Source of the DNA: Leucothrix pacifica
Lineage (GTDB): Bacteria > Pseudomonadota > Gammaproteobacteria > Thiotrichales > Thiotrichaceae
Assembly (NCBI RefSeq): GCF_003172875.1
Contig: NZ_QGKM01000069.1
Location: 1-64,000 of the forward strand
Direction of reading: 5' to 3'
DNA: 64,000 nucleotides
In this document: in pieces, positions 25,255 to 35,147 of the stretch
Layout: each line of letters begins with the position of its first letter
How positions within the stretch are numbered: the stretch's first letter is position 1
Translations under genes and position numbers: made by a program
Notes under the pieces: model-generated
Seen by the model: only the letters and a program-made list of their open reading frames with translations
Databases searched by the model: none
What the model was told of the DNA's origin: nothing

Positions 25255-27720
25255 TTATTCAGCATGCTCCTGAAACAGCACCGCTGGCGCAACATTGAGT
25301 AGAGGACGAAGGTTTAAATATCCTGCGATTCCGACCAATACAGCGCCCGCCACAGTGCCAATCAAGATCAACATCAGGTTGATACTAGGCTCCAGATCAA
25401 ATAACGCATAGGCGGCAATATTGCTGGCGAGTACGGCAAATAATCCGGCTAAAAACCCTGACACGGCACCCACCACTACAAATTCGGTGAGAATGCTCTG
25501 ACGCAATTGCTTACGGCTGGCGCCAATGGTTTTGAGGATTGCCAGTTCTTTGCGTCGTTCCGCTTTTTGTGATTGCAAAGCTGCGAACAAAACCACGATA
25601 CCGGCGATCAGCGTGAAGGCAAAAATGGCCTGTACCGCGAAGGCGGCTTTACCGATCAGGTCTTTAATCTGCGTCATAATGGCGCTGATATTAATGGCGC
25701 TCACACTGGGGTGTTGTTTGATGAGATCAGGGACTAAGCTGCGGTTCTCCGGTGGCGCATAAATACTGGTAATCCAGGTTTGCGGAAGGTTTTCCATAGA
25801 GCCGGGTGCGCCCAGAACAAAGAAGTTGGGTGTGAGGTTGTCCCAGTTTACACGCCGTACACTGGTAATCGTTTGTGTAAATTGCACACCACCAATATCA
25901 AAGGTCATGGTGTCGCCGAGTACCAGCGAGAAGCGTTCCATGACGCCTTCTTCAACGGAGAAGCCTTGATTATCTTCCGGCTTGAACCATTCGCCTTCCA
26001 GCAGGATATTCGCTTCAGGAAATGCTTCAACCGATGACAGGTTGAATTCACGCTGGAGTAGTCGACGTGCCCGAGGTGACTCGAAGTCATCGATGACCAC
26101 AGGCTTATCATTCATCGCCACTAATCGCCCGCGAATCATGGGGTAGAGGTCAGGATCGATTTTGTTTTCGTTGAGGTAAGCTCTGAGTTTGCTGACCTCA
26201 TCGGGTTGGATATTGATCAGGAAGTTATTGGGTGCATCGTCCGGAATGCTGTTTTGCCAGCGATCCAGCAGGTCACCCCGTAGGGCAGTCAGTAGTAATA
26301 AGCTAAATAGACCTATTCCAAACACTACCACCAAAAGCACCAAACGATTGCCAGCACTACTCAGGGCGCGTGCGGAGTATTTGCGATTACGGCTGAGCTT
26401 TTTCAGTTGTGACAGGAGGAGTGTTGAAACGGCCCAAAACACCAAGATGGCACCGAGTGTTCCCAGAAATAGGAAGGCACTGAGTTTTAGGTCTTGGGTT
26501 TGCATCCACATCAGCGCAAAAATTCCCGACATAATGGTCAGGAGTAATAGCTTCCAGCGATTGCTGCGTGGTTGCGGTTGGTTCTGGAAAATCTGCACGG
26601 GCGCGGTATTCACCAGCTGTAGTAGTTGAGGTGAAGAGAAGCTGAAAACCATAATCCATGCGGTTAACAGACCAGTGATTAGAGGTACTAAACTTGGTGC
26701 AGGTAAGTCAGTGCCGATGACGTCGCGCAGCATGTAGGCAATACCGTTTTGGATGAAGTATCCTAATATCGCCCCCAGAATCGCTGCAGCGGTTGATGTC
26801 AAAAGTAATTGGCTAAGGTAGCGAACCAGAATGCGCCTGCGCGACGCCCCCATGGTTTTTAGTACTGCAACCGAGTGTGTCTCGTGACGGCTAAAGCTGT
26901 AGCTGGTTAGTGCAATGGCTGCGCCTGCTAAAATCACACTTAGTAGGGCAGCGGTGTTTAAGAAACGCTGTGCCCGTTGTAGCGCAGTGCCGACAGACGG
27001 TAAGCCATCATCCAGTGTTTCTAAGCGTTCTCCGGTTTTTAATTGAGGCTTTAACCAATCAGTCATGTTTTTTACTTGAGCATCAGTTCCGGAGAACAGG
27101 TAGCTAAAGCGCGCACGACTTCCCGGTGTCAGCAGCCCAGTTGCCGGAAGGTCGGCTAATGGCATCAACACTTCAGGGGAGAACTGAAAAACATTAGCCC
27201 CTTGATTGGGTGATTTTACCAGTACTTTGTTGAGGTTAAACAAGCTACGCCCAATGCGGACTTCGGTATTCGGTGGGATTTCCAAACTGCTGAATAAAGT
27301 GGGTGCAGCCCAGACCTGACCTGACTTTAAATTGCTAAGGCTGTCGACTTCGCTGCGCCCGTCTAGCAGTGAGCTGGTCTCAACATTGCCTCGTAAAGGG
27401 AAAGTGTCGCTTACCGCTTTAACGTCTGATAGTTGCAGGCTGTCGCCGACGGATACCACGCTGCGAAAGCTAATGATTTCAGCTTGTTGCAGGCCAAGTT
27501 GTTTAGCCTGTGAAAGGTAGTCTTCACTTAAGGGGCGTGATGAACGCACGATTAGATCTGCACCGAGTAATTTGGTGGCTTGCTGCGTCATTGAACGTTC
27601 GGTGCGGTCAGTAAAGAAATTGACCGACGTTACCGCTGTGACTGAAACTAATAGCGCCAGAAACAGCAATCGCATTTCATCAATACGCCAAGCCTGCCGC
27701 CAGATTTTTAACAAATTCAT
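25255..27720 (-). CDS. ybbP: FtsX-like ABC permease (YbbP family)
   Basis: 821 residues, inner membrane. Two FtsX-type permease units are visible: about residues 258-375 (LLSVILAGAAIALTSYSFSR, then VAVLKTMGASRRRILVRYL) and 690-815 (FAVQAIFAFTLIAGIVVLFA, then LAILKTIGASRKQLRQSIL), with periplasmic MacB-type regions between the outer helices. Its gene overlaps ybbA by 4 bases. The E. coli homologue belongs to the YbbA-YbbP complex of unsettled substrate, thought to act in envelope lipid or lysophospholipid handling; tesA opposite fits that setting. All ten or so helices appear intact. Confidence 0.93.
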   Translation of the reverse strand: MNLLKIWRQAWRIDEMRLLFLALLVSVTAVTSVNFFTDRTERSMTQQATKLLGADLIVRSSRPLSEDYLSQAKQLGLQQAEIISFRSVVSVGDSLQLSDVKAVSDTFPLRGNVETSSLLDGRSEVDSLSNLKSGQVWAAPTLFSSLEIPPNTEVRIGRSLFNLNKVLVKSPNQGANVFQFSPEVLMPLADLPATGLLTPGSRARFSYLFSGTDAQVKNMTDWLKPQLKTGERLETLDDGLPSVGTALQRAQRFLNTAALLSVILAGAAIALTSYSFSRHETHSVAVLKTMGASRRRILVRYLSQLLLTSTAAAILGAILGYFIQNGIAYMLRDVIGTDLPAPSLVPLITGLLTAWIMVFSFSSPQLLQLVNTAPVQIFQNQPQPRSNRWKLLLLTIMSGIFALMWMQTQDLKLSAFLFLGTLGAILVFWAVSTLLLSQLKKLSRNRKYSARALSSAGNRLVLLVVVFGIGLFSLLLLTALRGDLLDRWQNSIPDDAPNNFLINIQPDEVSKLRAYLNENKIDPDLYPMIRGRLVAMNDKPVVIDDFESPRARRLLQREFNLSSVEAFPEANILLEGEWFKPEDNQGFSVEEGVMERFSLVLGDTMTFDIGGVQFTQTITSVRRVNWDNLTPNFFVLGAPGSMENLPQTWITSIYAPPENRSLVPDLIKQHPSVSAINISAIMTQIKDLIGKAAFAVQAIFAFTLIAGIVVLFAALQSQKAERRKELAILKTIGASRKQLRQSILTEFVVVGAVSGFLAGLFAVLASNIAAYALFDLEPSINLMLILIGTVAGAVLVGIAGYLNLRPLLNVAPAVLFQEHAE

Positions 27721-28412
27721 GCCTCAGTCACCAGTTGCCCGTCAACGATACGGTAATGAATCTGGCATTGATCTGCCAAAGCATCATCATGCGTTACCAG
27801 TACCAAGGTGCTGTTGTTGTCTTTTTGCAACTTAAACAGCAGTTGCTCGATATCTGTACTGGTTGCCTGATCCAGATTACCCGTTGGCTCATCAGCAAAT
27901 AGCACTTTGGGCTTATTCACAAACGCTCGCGCTAGTGCGACGCGTTGTTGTTCCCCACCGGATAATTGTGTTGGCAAGTGTGTGGCACGATTGCTCAGTC
28001 CGACTTGTTCCAATGCTTCCAGTGCGGCTTTGTGCGGATCACTCACGGATTGCTCCAGCTCTAAGGGAAGAAGAATATTTTCCAAGGCGCTGAGGTTGTT
28101 CATCAGATGGAATGATTGGAATACGAACCCCACCTGACCGAGGCGCAGAGCAGCACGTTGGTCTTCATCTAAGTCGACCATCGATTGTCCCAGTAGCTTC
28201 ACATCACCGGTGCTGGCAGTATCTAAACCGGCTAACAAGCCGAGCAGGGTGGTCTTACCAGAGCCTGATGCACCAGTTATCGCGACGGAGCTGCCTTGTG
28301 GAATCTGTAGCGTGATATCATGAAGGATTGATAATGATTGATTGTTTTTAAGTTGGATCTTTTTACCAAGCGCCGTTGTCTCAAGGGCGTAATTAATCGT
28401 GTTATCTACCAT
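27717..28412 (-). CDS. ybbA: ABC transporter ATPase YbbA
   Basis: 231 residues. Walker A GASGSGKTTLL (about residues 45-55), Q-loop FVFQSFHLM, signature LSGGEQQRVALARAF and Walker B VLFADEPTGNLD are complete. Belongs to the LolD/MacB-type ATPases. It is followed by ybbP with a 4-base overlap and is divergent from tesA, an order conserved from E. coli. Only 16 bases separate its start from the tesA start codon, so the two promoters must overlap the coding regions. Confidence 0.95.
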   Translation of the reverse strand: MVDNTINYALETTALGKKIQLKNNQSLSILHDITLQIPQGSSVAITGASGSGKTTLLGLLAGLDTASTGDVKLLGQSMVDLDEDQRAALRLGQVGFVFQSFHLMNNLSALENILLPLELEQSVSDPHKAALEALEQVGLSNRATHLPTQLSGGEQQRVALARAFVNKPKVLFADEPTGNLDQATSTDIEQLLFKLQKDNNSTLVLVTHDDALADQCQIHYRIVDGQLVTEA

Positions 28413-28428
28413 CGGATTAGGACTTTTT

Positions 28429-29151
28429 ATGAGAATAATGCAAGCAGTATACGCTTACCTTTCTATCGTTGCAGTGGCTCTATTATTAAATTCTGGTGAG
28501 GTTTACGCAGAGCAAACTAAAGTGGAATCAGGAGCTGAAAAACCAACCGTATTGGTGTGGGGTGATAGCCTCAGTGCAGCCTACGGGATTCCTGTCGAGA
28601 AGGGCTGGGTAAGCTTATTACAGGCTAAATATAAGGATCAGGTTGATGTGGTTAATGGCAGCATTAGCGGGGAAACCACGCAGGGTGGATTGAGTCGCTT
28701 ACCTGATGCGCTTGAACTGCATAAGCCCCGGTTATTAGTGTTGGAATTGGGTGCTAACGACGGTCTGCGAGGGCTAAAGCCTGATGTAATGAAAGAAAAT
28801 TTGCAGGCTATGATTGATCTGGCTAAGGAGGCGTCGGCTCAGGTTGCCTTGATTGGAATCCGGATTCCGTTGAACTATGGCTTTGTTTATACACAGAAGT
28901 TTGAGCAGGTGTATGTGGATATCGCTGAAGCGAATGATTTGCCATTCTTGCCGTTTTTATTGGAAGGCGTCGCTTTGGATTTTGATTTGATGCAGGCGGA
29001 TGGTTTGCATCCAACGGCAGAGGCACAGCCAAAGGTGTTTGAGCATGTTTTAACTGTACTGGAGCCGGTAATGGCAGACTTGGTCGACGAAGAGTCAGAG
29101 AAAGAAGAAGCAGTTACGCTTGTTCCGGCAGGCGCTGCTGCAGAAGGTTAG
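28429..29151 (+). CDS. tesA: Arylesterase / lysophospholipase TesA, exported
   Basis: 240 residues from the ATG at 28429, preceded by GGATTAGGA; an in-frame GTG at 28399 would overlap ybbA more and shift the signal peptide inward. The signal peptide ends near VYAEQ. Catalytic blocks are [12 protein letters not shown] (Ser), [11 protein letters not shown] (block III) and [10 protein letters not shown] (Asp-His). Periplasmic multifunctional thioesterase, protease I, lysophospholipase L1. The last 40 residues are an acidic, Ala-rich tail not needed by the fold. The 3' end overlaps the convergent lipB by 38 bases. Confidence 0.93.
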   Translation: MRIMQAVYAYLSIVAVALLLNSGEVYAEQTKVESGAEKPTVLVWGDSLSAAYGIPVEKGWVSLLQAKYKDQVDVVNGSISGETTQGGLSRLPDALELHKPRLLVLELGANDGLRGLKPDVMKENLQAMIDLAKEASAQVALIGIRIPLNYGFVYTQKFEQVYVDIAEANDLPFLPFLLEGVALDFDLMQADGLHPTAEAQPKVFEHVLTVLEPVMADLVDEESEKEEAVTLVPAGAAAEG

Positions 29152-29743
29152 TCAGCTGATCAGCGATCTCATTGAGTGTTTTGTTAATACCGAGGTCGCT
29201 GCATTGAACGATTTCCAGTCCCTTATAGCCGCAAGGGTTAATGCGGTTAAATGGGCTGAGGTCCATATCGATATTCAAACTTAAGCCGTGTGTGGTGCAG
29301 CCGCGCGACACACGTAGGCCCAGAGCCGCAATTTTCTTGCCGTCTACATAAACACCGGGTGCGTCTGGGTCACTATTTGCTTTGATATCATAGTCTGCCA
29401 GCAGATCGACGATGGTGTCTTCGATAAAGGTGACCAGCTTACGGATGCCTAATTTACGTCGGTGTAGGTTTAGCAGCAGGTAAATGACTAGCTGACCGGG
29501 GCCGTGATAGGTGACTTGGCCTCCCCGGTCAATATTCACCACAGGGATATTACCGGCATTCAGAATATGTTCCGGCTTTCCGTTGGTACCCAAGGTAAAC
29601 ACAGGGGGATGTTCAAGCACCCAAATTTCATCAGGTGTTTCGGCTTCACGGCTGCGGGTGAACTCCTGCATGGCTTGCCACGTGGTTTCGTAGTCACTTA
29701 AGCCAAGCTGCCGAACAATAATTTGACTGTTTATAGCGCCCAC
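29114..29743 (-). CDS. lipB: Octanoyltransferase LipB
   Basis: Moves octanoyl groups from acyl carrier protein to lipoyl domains in the cytosol, first step of lipoate synthesis. 209 residues. [36 protein letters not shown] (catalytic lysine) and [10 protein letters not shown] (catalytic cysteine) are all present. Start codon overlaps the ybeD stop by 13 bases. The last 12 codons overlap tesA on the opposite strand. lipA is not in the window. Confidence 0.95.
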   Translation of the reverse strand: MGAINSQIIVRQLGLSDYETTWQAMQEFTRSREAETPDEIWVLEHPPVFTLGTNGKPEHILNAGNIPVVNIDRGGQVTYHGPGQLVIYLLLNLHRRKLGIRKLVTFIEDTIVDLLADYDIKANSDPDAPGVYVDGKKIAALGLRVSRGCTTHGLSLNIDMDLSPFNRINPCGYKGLEIVQCSDLGINKTLNEIADQLTNLLQQRLPEQA

Positions 29744-30000
29744 AAAACATGTTCGTTATCAAAAAGATCCTGATAGATCTTGTCCAAATGCGGCTTGCTT
29801 TCTGCATAGACAGTCACGCTCAGACTCGTATAAGTTCCGTTCTTACTTTCACGCGCAACAATGCGGGTGACGTCAAATTTCGGGTCATGACGGTGACCAA
29901 TTTCAACCACGTTTTGATGAAAGTCGGAATCAGTTTTTCCCATTGCTTTGATCATAAAATCGCATGGGAAATCGATTAATGATTCTTGTTCTTCGCTCAT
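29731..30000 (-). CDS. ybeD: YbeD/DUF493 family regulatory protein
   Basis: 89 residues, close to the 87 of the E. coli protein. [20 protein letters not shown] at the start and [20 protein letters not shown] in the middle are the family hallmarks (ACT-like alpha/beta fold). Cytosolic; biochemical role not settled, but it is always between dacA and lipB in gammaproteobacteria, as here. It starts 3 bases after the dacA stop and overlaps lipB by 13 bases. Confidence 0.92.
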   Translation of the reverse strand: MSEEQESLIDFPCDFMIKAMGKTDSDFHQNVVEIGHRHDPKFDVTRIVARESKNGTYTSLSVTVYAESKPHLDKIYQDLFDNEHVLWAL

Positions 30001-30003
30001 ATA

Positions 30004-31146
30004 TTACTCCACAAATAACTTTTTGATACTGTCAGTAATATTGGTCCAGGTACCACCAGTATCAACACTGTCCATGGCAACCAGTGGTTTTTGTAGCACA
30101 ACACGATCCACATCTTTAATAATCGCCATACCGACAACGTCTCCACGCTTCACCGGTGCATCGATGGATTTATTAATTTCCATTAAGCCTTTGAGTTGGG
30201 CGTAGTGTCCTTTGGGGATTGTAACGTAGAAATCTTCAAGTATACCGGTAGGGACTGTCGGTGAATTTCCTTTCCACACTCGTGCCTCGGTCAGCACAGA
30301 GTTTTTATCGTAGAGTTTATGTGTTTCGTAGAAGCGGAAACCGTATTCCAGTAGTTGTTGACTGTAGTTGCTGCGCTTTTTGTCAGACTCGGTGCCCAGT
30401 ACCACAGAAATCAGGCGCATGGTGCCGCGTTGTGCCGAAGCGAGCAGGCAATAGCCAGCACTCTCTGTATGACCGGTTTTAACCCCATCGACAGTCTCGT
30501 CGTGCCATAACAATTTATTGCGATTGTACTGTTTGATTCCGTTGTAGCTGTATTCTTTCTCAGCGTACAGCTTGTAGTGTTCAGGGTACTCGGTGATGAC
30601 TGCGCGGGTTAGGGTGACGATATCACGTGCGCTCATGTAATGACGAGGGTTTGGCCAACCAGTCACATTGACAAAATTAGTATTGGTCATGCCTAGACGT
30701 ACAGCTTCTTCATTCATCTTTCGAACAAAGTTTTCTTCGCTACCTGAGGTGTGCTCTGCGAGTGCAATGGCTGAATCATTGCCAGACTGAACAATCAGGC
30801 CGCTAATCATTCTTTCCAGGGGGACTTTTTTACCCGCCTCAAGGAACATGCGGGAGCCTTCCATTTTCCAGGCTTTTTCACTGACCAGCACGCGATCTTC
30901 GATACTGATGTTGCCTTTTTCCAGCTCTTGGTACAGCACATAAGCTGTCATCAGTTTGGTAATACTGGCAGGTTCTATTCGTTTATCCGGGTCTTTCGCT
31001 GCGAGCTCGGTGCCACTTAAAAAGTCGACAAGTAAATACTGTGCAGCGTCAAGCTTGGGTAGCTCCGGCACATTACTGGCGGCATGAGACGTGGGTAGCA
31101 GGCCTAAGAATAGGCAAAAAATTAACGGAATTATTCGGACAAACAT
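30004..31146 (-). CDS. dacA: D-alanyl-D-alanine carboxypeptidase (PBP5/6 type)
   Basis: 380 residues with a signal peptide ending near SHAASN. The penicillin-binding motifs are SITKLM (SxxK, about residue 62-67), SGNDSAIA (SxN) and DGVKTGHTESAG (KTG). After the peptidase domain lies the PBP5_C beta domain (GDVVGMAIIKDVDR). The C-terminal TWTNITDSIKKLFVE is the amphipathic membrane anchor. Trims pentapeptide stems in the periplasm. Downstream are ybeD and lipB, forming the usual block. Confidence 0.96.
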   Translation of the reverse strand: MFVRIIPLIFCLFLGLLPTSHAASNVPELPKLDAAQYLLVDFLSGTELAAKDPDKRIEPASITKLMTAYVLYQELEKGNISIEDRVLVSEKAWKMEGSRMFLEAGKKVPLERMISGLIVQSGNDSAIALAEHTSGSEENFVRKMNEEAVRLGMTNTNFVNVTGWPNPRHYMSARDIVTLTRAVITEYPEHYKLYAEKEYSYNGIKQYNRNKLLWHDETVDGVKTGHTESAGYCLLASAQRGTMRLISVVLGTESDKKRSNYSQQLLEYGFRFYETHKLYDKNSVLTEARVWKGNSPTVPTGILEDFYVTIPKGHYAQLKGLMEINKSIDAPVKRGDVVGMAIIKDVDRVVLQKPLVAMDSVDTGGTWTNITDSIKKLFVE

Positions 31147-31282
31147 ACTTGTTTAGGGCCTCGACGATCGGGTTAAGGTTAGCTCCTGCTATATTTTTTA
31201 CGCAGATGTTTTTAATTATAAACTGCGTGTCCAAACCTTACAGCCTATGAACCCTTATTTCCAGCGTTTTCGAGGTCTATAA

Positions 31283-31324
31283 GGCCTGTGCGCAGTGACT
31301 ATTTTTGCATCATGCTCACAGGCC
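31283..31324. terminator. Inverted repeat downstream of the SPOR lipoprotein gene
   Basis: GGCCTGTG (31283-31290) and CACAGGCC (31317-31324) form a perfect 8-base stem around a 26-base loop, between the dacA start and the SPOR lipoprotein stop (31339). No strong T-run follows, so this is a weak terminator candidate. The rest of the 192-base gap shows nothing else clear. Confidence 0.4.
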
Positions 31325-31338
31325 GCCCAGCTGTCAAA

Positions 31339-31851
31339 TTAACTTTCGACAACCTTAAATTGTGACAGGCCATCGCTGACCAGACTGTCTTTTACTTTGT
31401 CGATCTGCTCTTGTCGTTTAAATGGGCCAAGGCGAACCATGTGTAGGCTCTTGCCTGTTTTAGTGGCACGAGATTCCATGGTTGCGTTTGGTAGGCCGAT
31501 TGATGAGAGTCTGACAAACATATCCATCGCCTGCTCAGAGTCAGGGTAGGTACCGACAACCACATAATAGTTTTTGTTACTGCTTAATGCTTGTTGCTGC
31601 TGTTGTCGTTGTTGGGTTGCTTGTTGGATTTGCTGAGTTCGCTGAACGTCGGCAGGGAGTGCCAGACTAGGCGGAACCACTAAATCAGCGGTTTCACCGT
31701 CAGAGTAAGAGTCATCACTTTGGCTACCCAGTTTCGTGACACTTTGGATGGACTGACTGACTTGACTAAGTGGGTTGATATCTGCGATTTGGCTACAACC
31801 AGTAAGTACACCAACTGCCAGACACAGTGTGAGAGTGTTTCGAATTATCAT
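31339..31851 (-). CDS. SPOR-domain lipoprotein in the rlpA position
   Basis: 170 residues. Lipobox LTGC at residues 16-19 (signal peptide II). A disordered middle with TADLVVPPSLALP and a Gln-rich run leads to a SPOR domain (NYYVVVGTYPDSEQAMDMF onward, about residues 95-168), which binds denuded peptidoglycan. It sits between rodA and dacA, where rlpA usually is, yet the double-psi-barrel lytic domain of RlpA is absent. It may be a reduced RlpA or a replacement. An outer-membrane, septal or wall-binding role is inferred. Confidence 0.8.
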   Translation of the reverse strand: MIIRNTLTLCLAVGVLTGCSQIADINPLSQVSQSIQSVTKLGSQSDDSYSDGETADLVVPPSLALPADVQRTQQIQQATQQRQQQQQALSSNKNYYVVVGTYPDSEQAMDMFVRLSSIGLPNATMESRATKTGKSLHMVRLGPFKRQEQIDKVKDSLVSDGLSQFKVVES

Positions 31852-31975
31852 TATTATTTTCCCCTGATCTCAGGATTTATTATTATCATTATGACGCCAA
31901 GCCCAGGCGACTACTTTTTATACTAGCATAAGTCTATTAGAGGTTTCGAGCTTCTGGATTATCGGGGTTTTGGTC

Positions 31976-33091
31976 TTATGAATCGTCATAGCCTATTTTA
32001 CGCTTCTTTAGCCCCATTAATAAGCCAAATGCGGCCATTAATGTAACCATCGATGTACCACCGTAACTGATGAGCGGTAGGGGAACGCCGACAACCGGAA
32101 GTATGCCACTCACCATTCCCGTGTTAACGAGTAGGTAGATGAATAAGGTCATACTTAGACTGCCACCCAGTAAGCGAGAGAAGGTGTCTCCGCCACAGCT
32201 TGCAAGATAGAGTCCTCGCCAAATAATAAAGATGTAGATGCCAAGGAGTATCAGGTTACCCAGTAATCCAAACTCTTCACCAAAAATAGCAAAGATAAAG
32301 TCAGTATGGCGCTCCGGAAGAAAGTCTAAACGAGATTGGTCCCCATTAAGCCAACCTTTGCCGTAGACACCACCTGTGCCAATAGCAATGGTTGATTGTG
32401 TGATCTGGTAGCCTGTACCTAGCTTGTCACTGCCAGGGTCTAGTAATGTCATGACGCGCTGACGTTGGTAATCTTCCATCCCAAAAAAGAACAGTAGCGG
32501 GGCCGCAGCAGCGAGTGCAATAAATATGGTGATTAACCATTTCCATGCGATTCCTGCAAAGTAGATCACAAAGAAGCCCGCACTACCCACCAGTAGAGCG
32601 GTTCCTAAATCAGGTTGCTTGGCAATCAGTAGCATCGGCACCAGCACCAGACAGGCCGCAATTAGGTTGTGCCTGAATTTAGTGGGCAGTGTTTTGTTGG
32701 AGAAATAACTGGCTACCATCATCGGCACAGCTAGTTTCATCACTTCAGAGGGCTGAAAGCGGAACGCACCGATTTCTAACCAGCGTTGCGCACCACCTCC
32801 CATTGAGCCTTGAAAAATAACCAGGATTAGCAGGATGATTCCACCGCAATATACCCAGAGCGACCACTGACTCAGAATATGACTGGGAAATTGAGCTGCG
32901 ATCAGCATGACAATTGAGGCAATGGCCAGATGGATGAAGTGTCGCTCCATCATCGCCGCATTTTCACCGCTTGCACTGTGCAGCGTGATGCCCCCGAGTG
33001 TCAGCAATATAACTAGTGCAATTAGTAGCACCAAGTCTATTTTTGAGACAATCGCCCAAGCGGGTCTTAATATGCCGAGTGAATTGTCCAT
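31976..33091 (-). CDS. rodA: Rod-shape peptidoglycan glycosyltransferase RodA
   Basis: SEDS-family polymerase that builds glycan strands of the cylindrical wall with PBP2. 371 residues, about ten membrane helices (for example VLLIALVILLTLGGITLHSA). Signature pieces are the WLEIGAFRFQPSEVMKLAVP stretch, LPERHTDFIFAIFGEEFG with the catalytic aspartate region and VPLPLISYGGTSMVTLM. It starts 18 bases after the mrdA stop. Expected partner PBP2 is directly upstream. Confidence 0.96.
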   Translation of the reverse strand: MDNSLGILRPAWAIVSKIDLVLLIALVILLTLGGITLHSASGENAAMMERHFIHLAIASIVMLIAAQFPSHILSQWSLWVYCGGIILLILVIFQGSMGGGAQRWLEIGAFRFQPSEVMKLAVPMMVASYFSNKTLPTKFRHNLIAACLVLVPMLLIAKQPDLGTALLVGSAGFFVIYFAGIAWKWLITIFIALAAAAPLLFFFGMEDYQRQRVMTLLDPGSDKLGTGYQITQSTIAIGTGGVYGKGWLNGDQSRLDFLPERHTDFIFAIFGEEFGLLGNLILLGIYIFIIWRGLYLASCGGDTFSRLLGGSLSMTLFIYLLVNTGMVSGILPVVGVPLPLISYGGTSMVTLMAAFGLLMGLKKRKIGYDDS

Positions 33092-33109
33092 AGTTATGTG
33101 CGCTCCTGT

Positions 33110-35035
33110 TTAGGCATTATTATTTTTCTTATTTGGTTTTTGCCCAACCTTCTTTTCGTCGGTGTCATCTTCTTTGTTTGCTTCGATTGGCTCTTCTTTA
33201 GGAAGTAAATAAGCATCCAGCAACTTTCTGGCAAGCGGGGCTGCAACGGCACTACCACCACCGCCATTTTCAACAATCACTGAAATGGCAATGGTTGGAT
33301 TTTCCAGCGGTGCAAACGCTACAAACAGAGAGTGATCATGCAAGCGTTTAGCTAATTTAGACGCGTTGTAAGTTTTGTTTTGTGCAATACCAAATACTTG
33401 CGCCGTACCTGTTTTTCCGGCAAAACGATATTTTGCTCCCTCGCCCGAGCGTCGTGCGGTTCCCATTGGTCCATGCACGGTATTAACCATGCCTTGGATA
33501 ACGGCATCCCAATGCGCTTTGTCTGCGATGACGCTGGGAAGTGGCTGTGGGTTTACCTCTTTCTCCGGTAGATTTCTGGAGATTCTTATCGCCTTCAATA
33601 CATGTGGCATCATACGTTTGCCACGCATGGCAATGATCGCAGTGGAATGCGCCAGCTGAAGGGGAGAGGCTGTCCAGTAGCCTTGGCCAATACCAATATT
33701 TACAGTATCGCCCGGATACCAGCTGGTTTTATGACGCCGCTCTTTCCACGCAGGCGTCGGCATGAGTCCGGAGCGTTCATGAGGCAGGTCAATTCCTGTT
33801 TTACTGCCGAATCCAAATTGATTCATCGCTTTAGAGTATTTCTCTACGCCCATCCGATAAGCCAGATCATAAAAATAGACATCACAGGATTGATAAATGG
33901 CGCGGTTAAGCGAGATGTGGCCATGACCGGTTTTCTTCCAGCAACGGTAGCGATGCTTTGTGCCCGGAATTTGGAAAAAACCACGTCCAAACACAGACCG
34001 TTTTTGGGTCACGACGTCTTCGTTTAATCCAACAAGAGCAGCTGCGGGTTTAATGGTTGAGCCAGGTGGATAAGCGCCCTGAAGTGCACGGTTGAATAGT
34101 GGACGGTCGGGATTGTCCCGCAGGGCGTTATAGTTTTTATAAGAGATGCCGTTTACGAATAGGTTGGAGTCAAACATTGGTACGCTGACCATTGCCAGCA
34201 CCTCACCGTTACGTGGGTCCATTGCGACGATTGCACCACGTTGACCTTGTAACAGATTCTCAGCCTTTGTCTGAAGTTCTAAATCGATACTTAGGAATAG
34301 ATCTTCGCCCGAGATTGGTGATTCTTCTGCTAAGGTGCGTTGAGGCTCACTGTGTGCATCCATCTCGACTTTCTTAAAGCCTGCCTTGCCATGAAGTCGG
34401 GATTCGTAAAACCTCTCGATGCCGGTTTTGCCCACGTGGGTGGAGCCCTTGTATTCATTTTTGCCCAAACGCTCCAGATCACGGGTATCAATGCGTCCGA
34501 CATAACCTATTACATGCGAGGCTACCGAACCAAAGGGGTAAACGCGTTCTGTCCTGATATTGACAGCAAAGCCGGGAAATCTGAATCGGTTCACCGAGAA
34601 GATGGCAATCTCTTCTTCTGTTAATGCAGAGCGCAGTATGACTGGTTGGAAGCGTGAGTTGAGACGGAGTTGTTGCTTGAATTTATTGATGTCTTTTGGC
34701 GTGATCGAGATCATTTCCTGCAGTGTGGCAATGTCCTCGTCCATGTTCTTTGCTTTGTCGCGCGTAACTTCTAGTACATATTCAATTTTGTTGTCCGCTA
34801 AGACGATACCGTTTCTGTCGTATATCTGGCCACGAACCGGCGGTGTTGGAATGCGTTTTTGATAGTTTTCCTGAGATAACTCAGTCAGGTGCTCATGGTT
34901 AGTAATCTGAAGATAAAACAGTCGAACACCGATGACAGAGAGTAATAGTGCAACAACTAAGGCAGCAACGATAGCCCGTGAACGAAACAGTAAGTGTTCC
35001 TGTTTTTCATCTTTTAGAATTTTTTTTTCAGACAT
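33110..35035 (-). CDS. mrdA: Penicillin-binding protein 2 (elongasome transpeptidase)
   Basis: 641 residues, membrane anchored at residues about 18-40 (AIVAALVVALLLSVIGVRLF). A dimerisation domain (PPVRGQIYDRNGIVLADNK) precedes the transpeptidase domain, with SxxK in YPPGSTIKPAAA, SxN in YQSCDVYFYDLA and KTG in FAGKTGTAQVF. Cross-links lateral-wall peptidoglycan with RodA. The last 35 residues are a charged Lys/Asp/Glu tail. It heads the mrdA-rodA operon; the upstream hairpin at 35068-35100 insulates it from ppa. Confidence 0.96.
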   Translation of the reverse strand: MSEKKILKDEKQEHLLFRSRAIVAALVVALLLSVIGVRLFYLQITNHEHLTELSQENYQKRIPTPPVRGQIYDRNGIVLADNKIEYVLEVTRDKAKNMDEDIATLQEMISITPKDINKFKQQLRLNSRFQPVILRSALTEEEIAIFSVNRFRFPGFAVNIRTERVYPFGSVASHVIGYVGRIDTRDLERLGKNEYKGSTHVGKTGIERFYESRLHGKAGFKKVEMDAHSEPQRTLAEESPISGEDLFLSIDLELQTKAENLLQGQRGAIVAMDPRNGEVLAMVSVPMFDSNLFVNGISYKNYNALRDNPDRPLFNRALQGAYPPGSTIKPAAALVGLNEDVVTQKRSVFGRGFFQIPGTKHRYRCWKKTGHGHISLNRAIYQSCDVYFYDLAYRMGVEKYSKAMNQFGFGSKTGIDLPHERSGLMPTPAWKERRHKTSWYPGDTVNIGIGQGYWTASPLQLAHSTAIIAMRGKRMMPHVLKAIRISRNLPEKEVNPQPLPSVIADKAHWDAVIQGMVNTVHGPMGTARRSGEGAKYRFAGKTGTAQVFGIAQNKTYNASKLAKRLHDHSLFVAFAPLENPTIAISVIVENGGGGSAVAAPLARKLLDAYLLPKEEPIEANKEDDTDEKKVGQKPNKKNNNA

Positions 35036-35067
35036 TGCGATGCGGTATTTTTAGGATTCAGATACAA

Positions 35068-35100
35068 AAACGGACTGTACTAAATTAGCACAGTCCGTTT
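35068..35100 (-). terminator. Rho-independent terminator of ppa
   Basis: AAACGGACTGT (35068-35078) pairs perfectly with ACAGTCCGTTT (35090-35100). On the minus strand the stem is followed by a run of T, so it ends the ppa transcript before mrdA. Confidence 0.9.
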
Positions 35101-35147
35101 AGGATTGTTATTACTATTAGGCAATGCCTAACAGTACAACTTATGTC

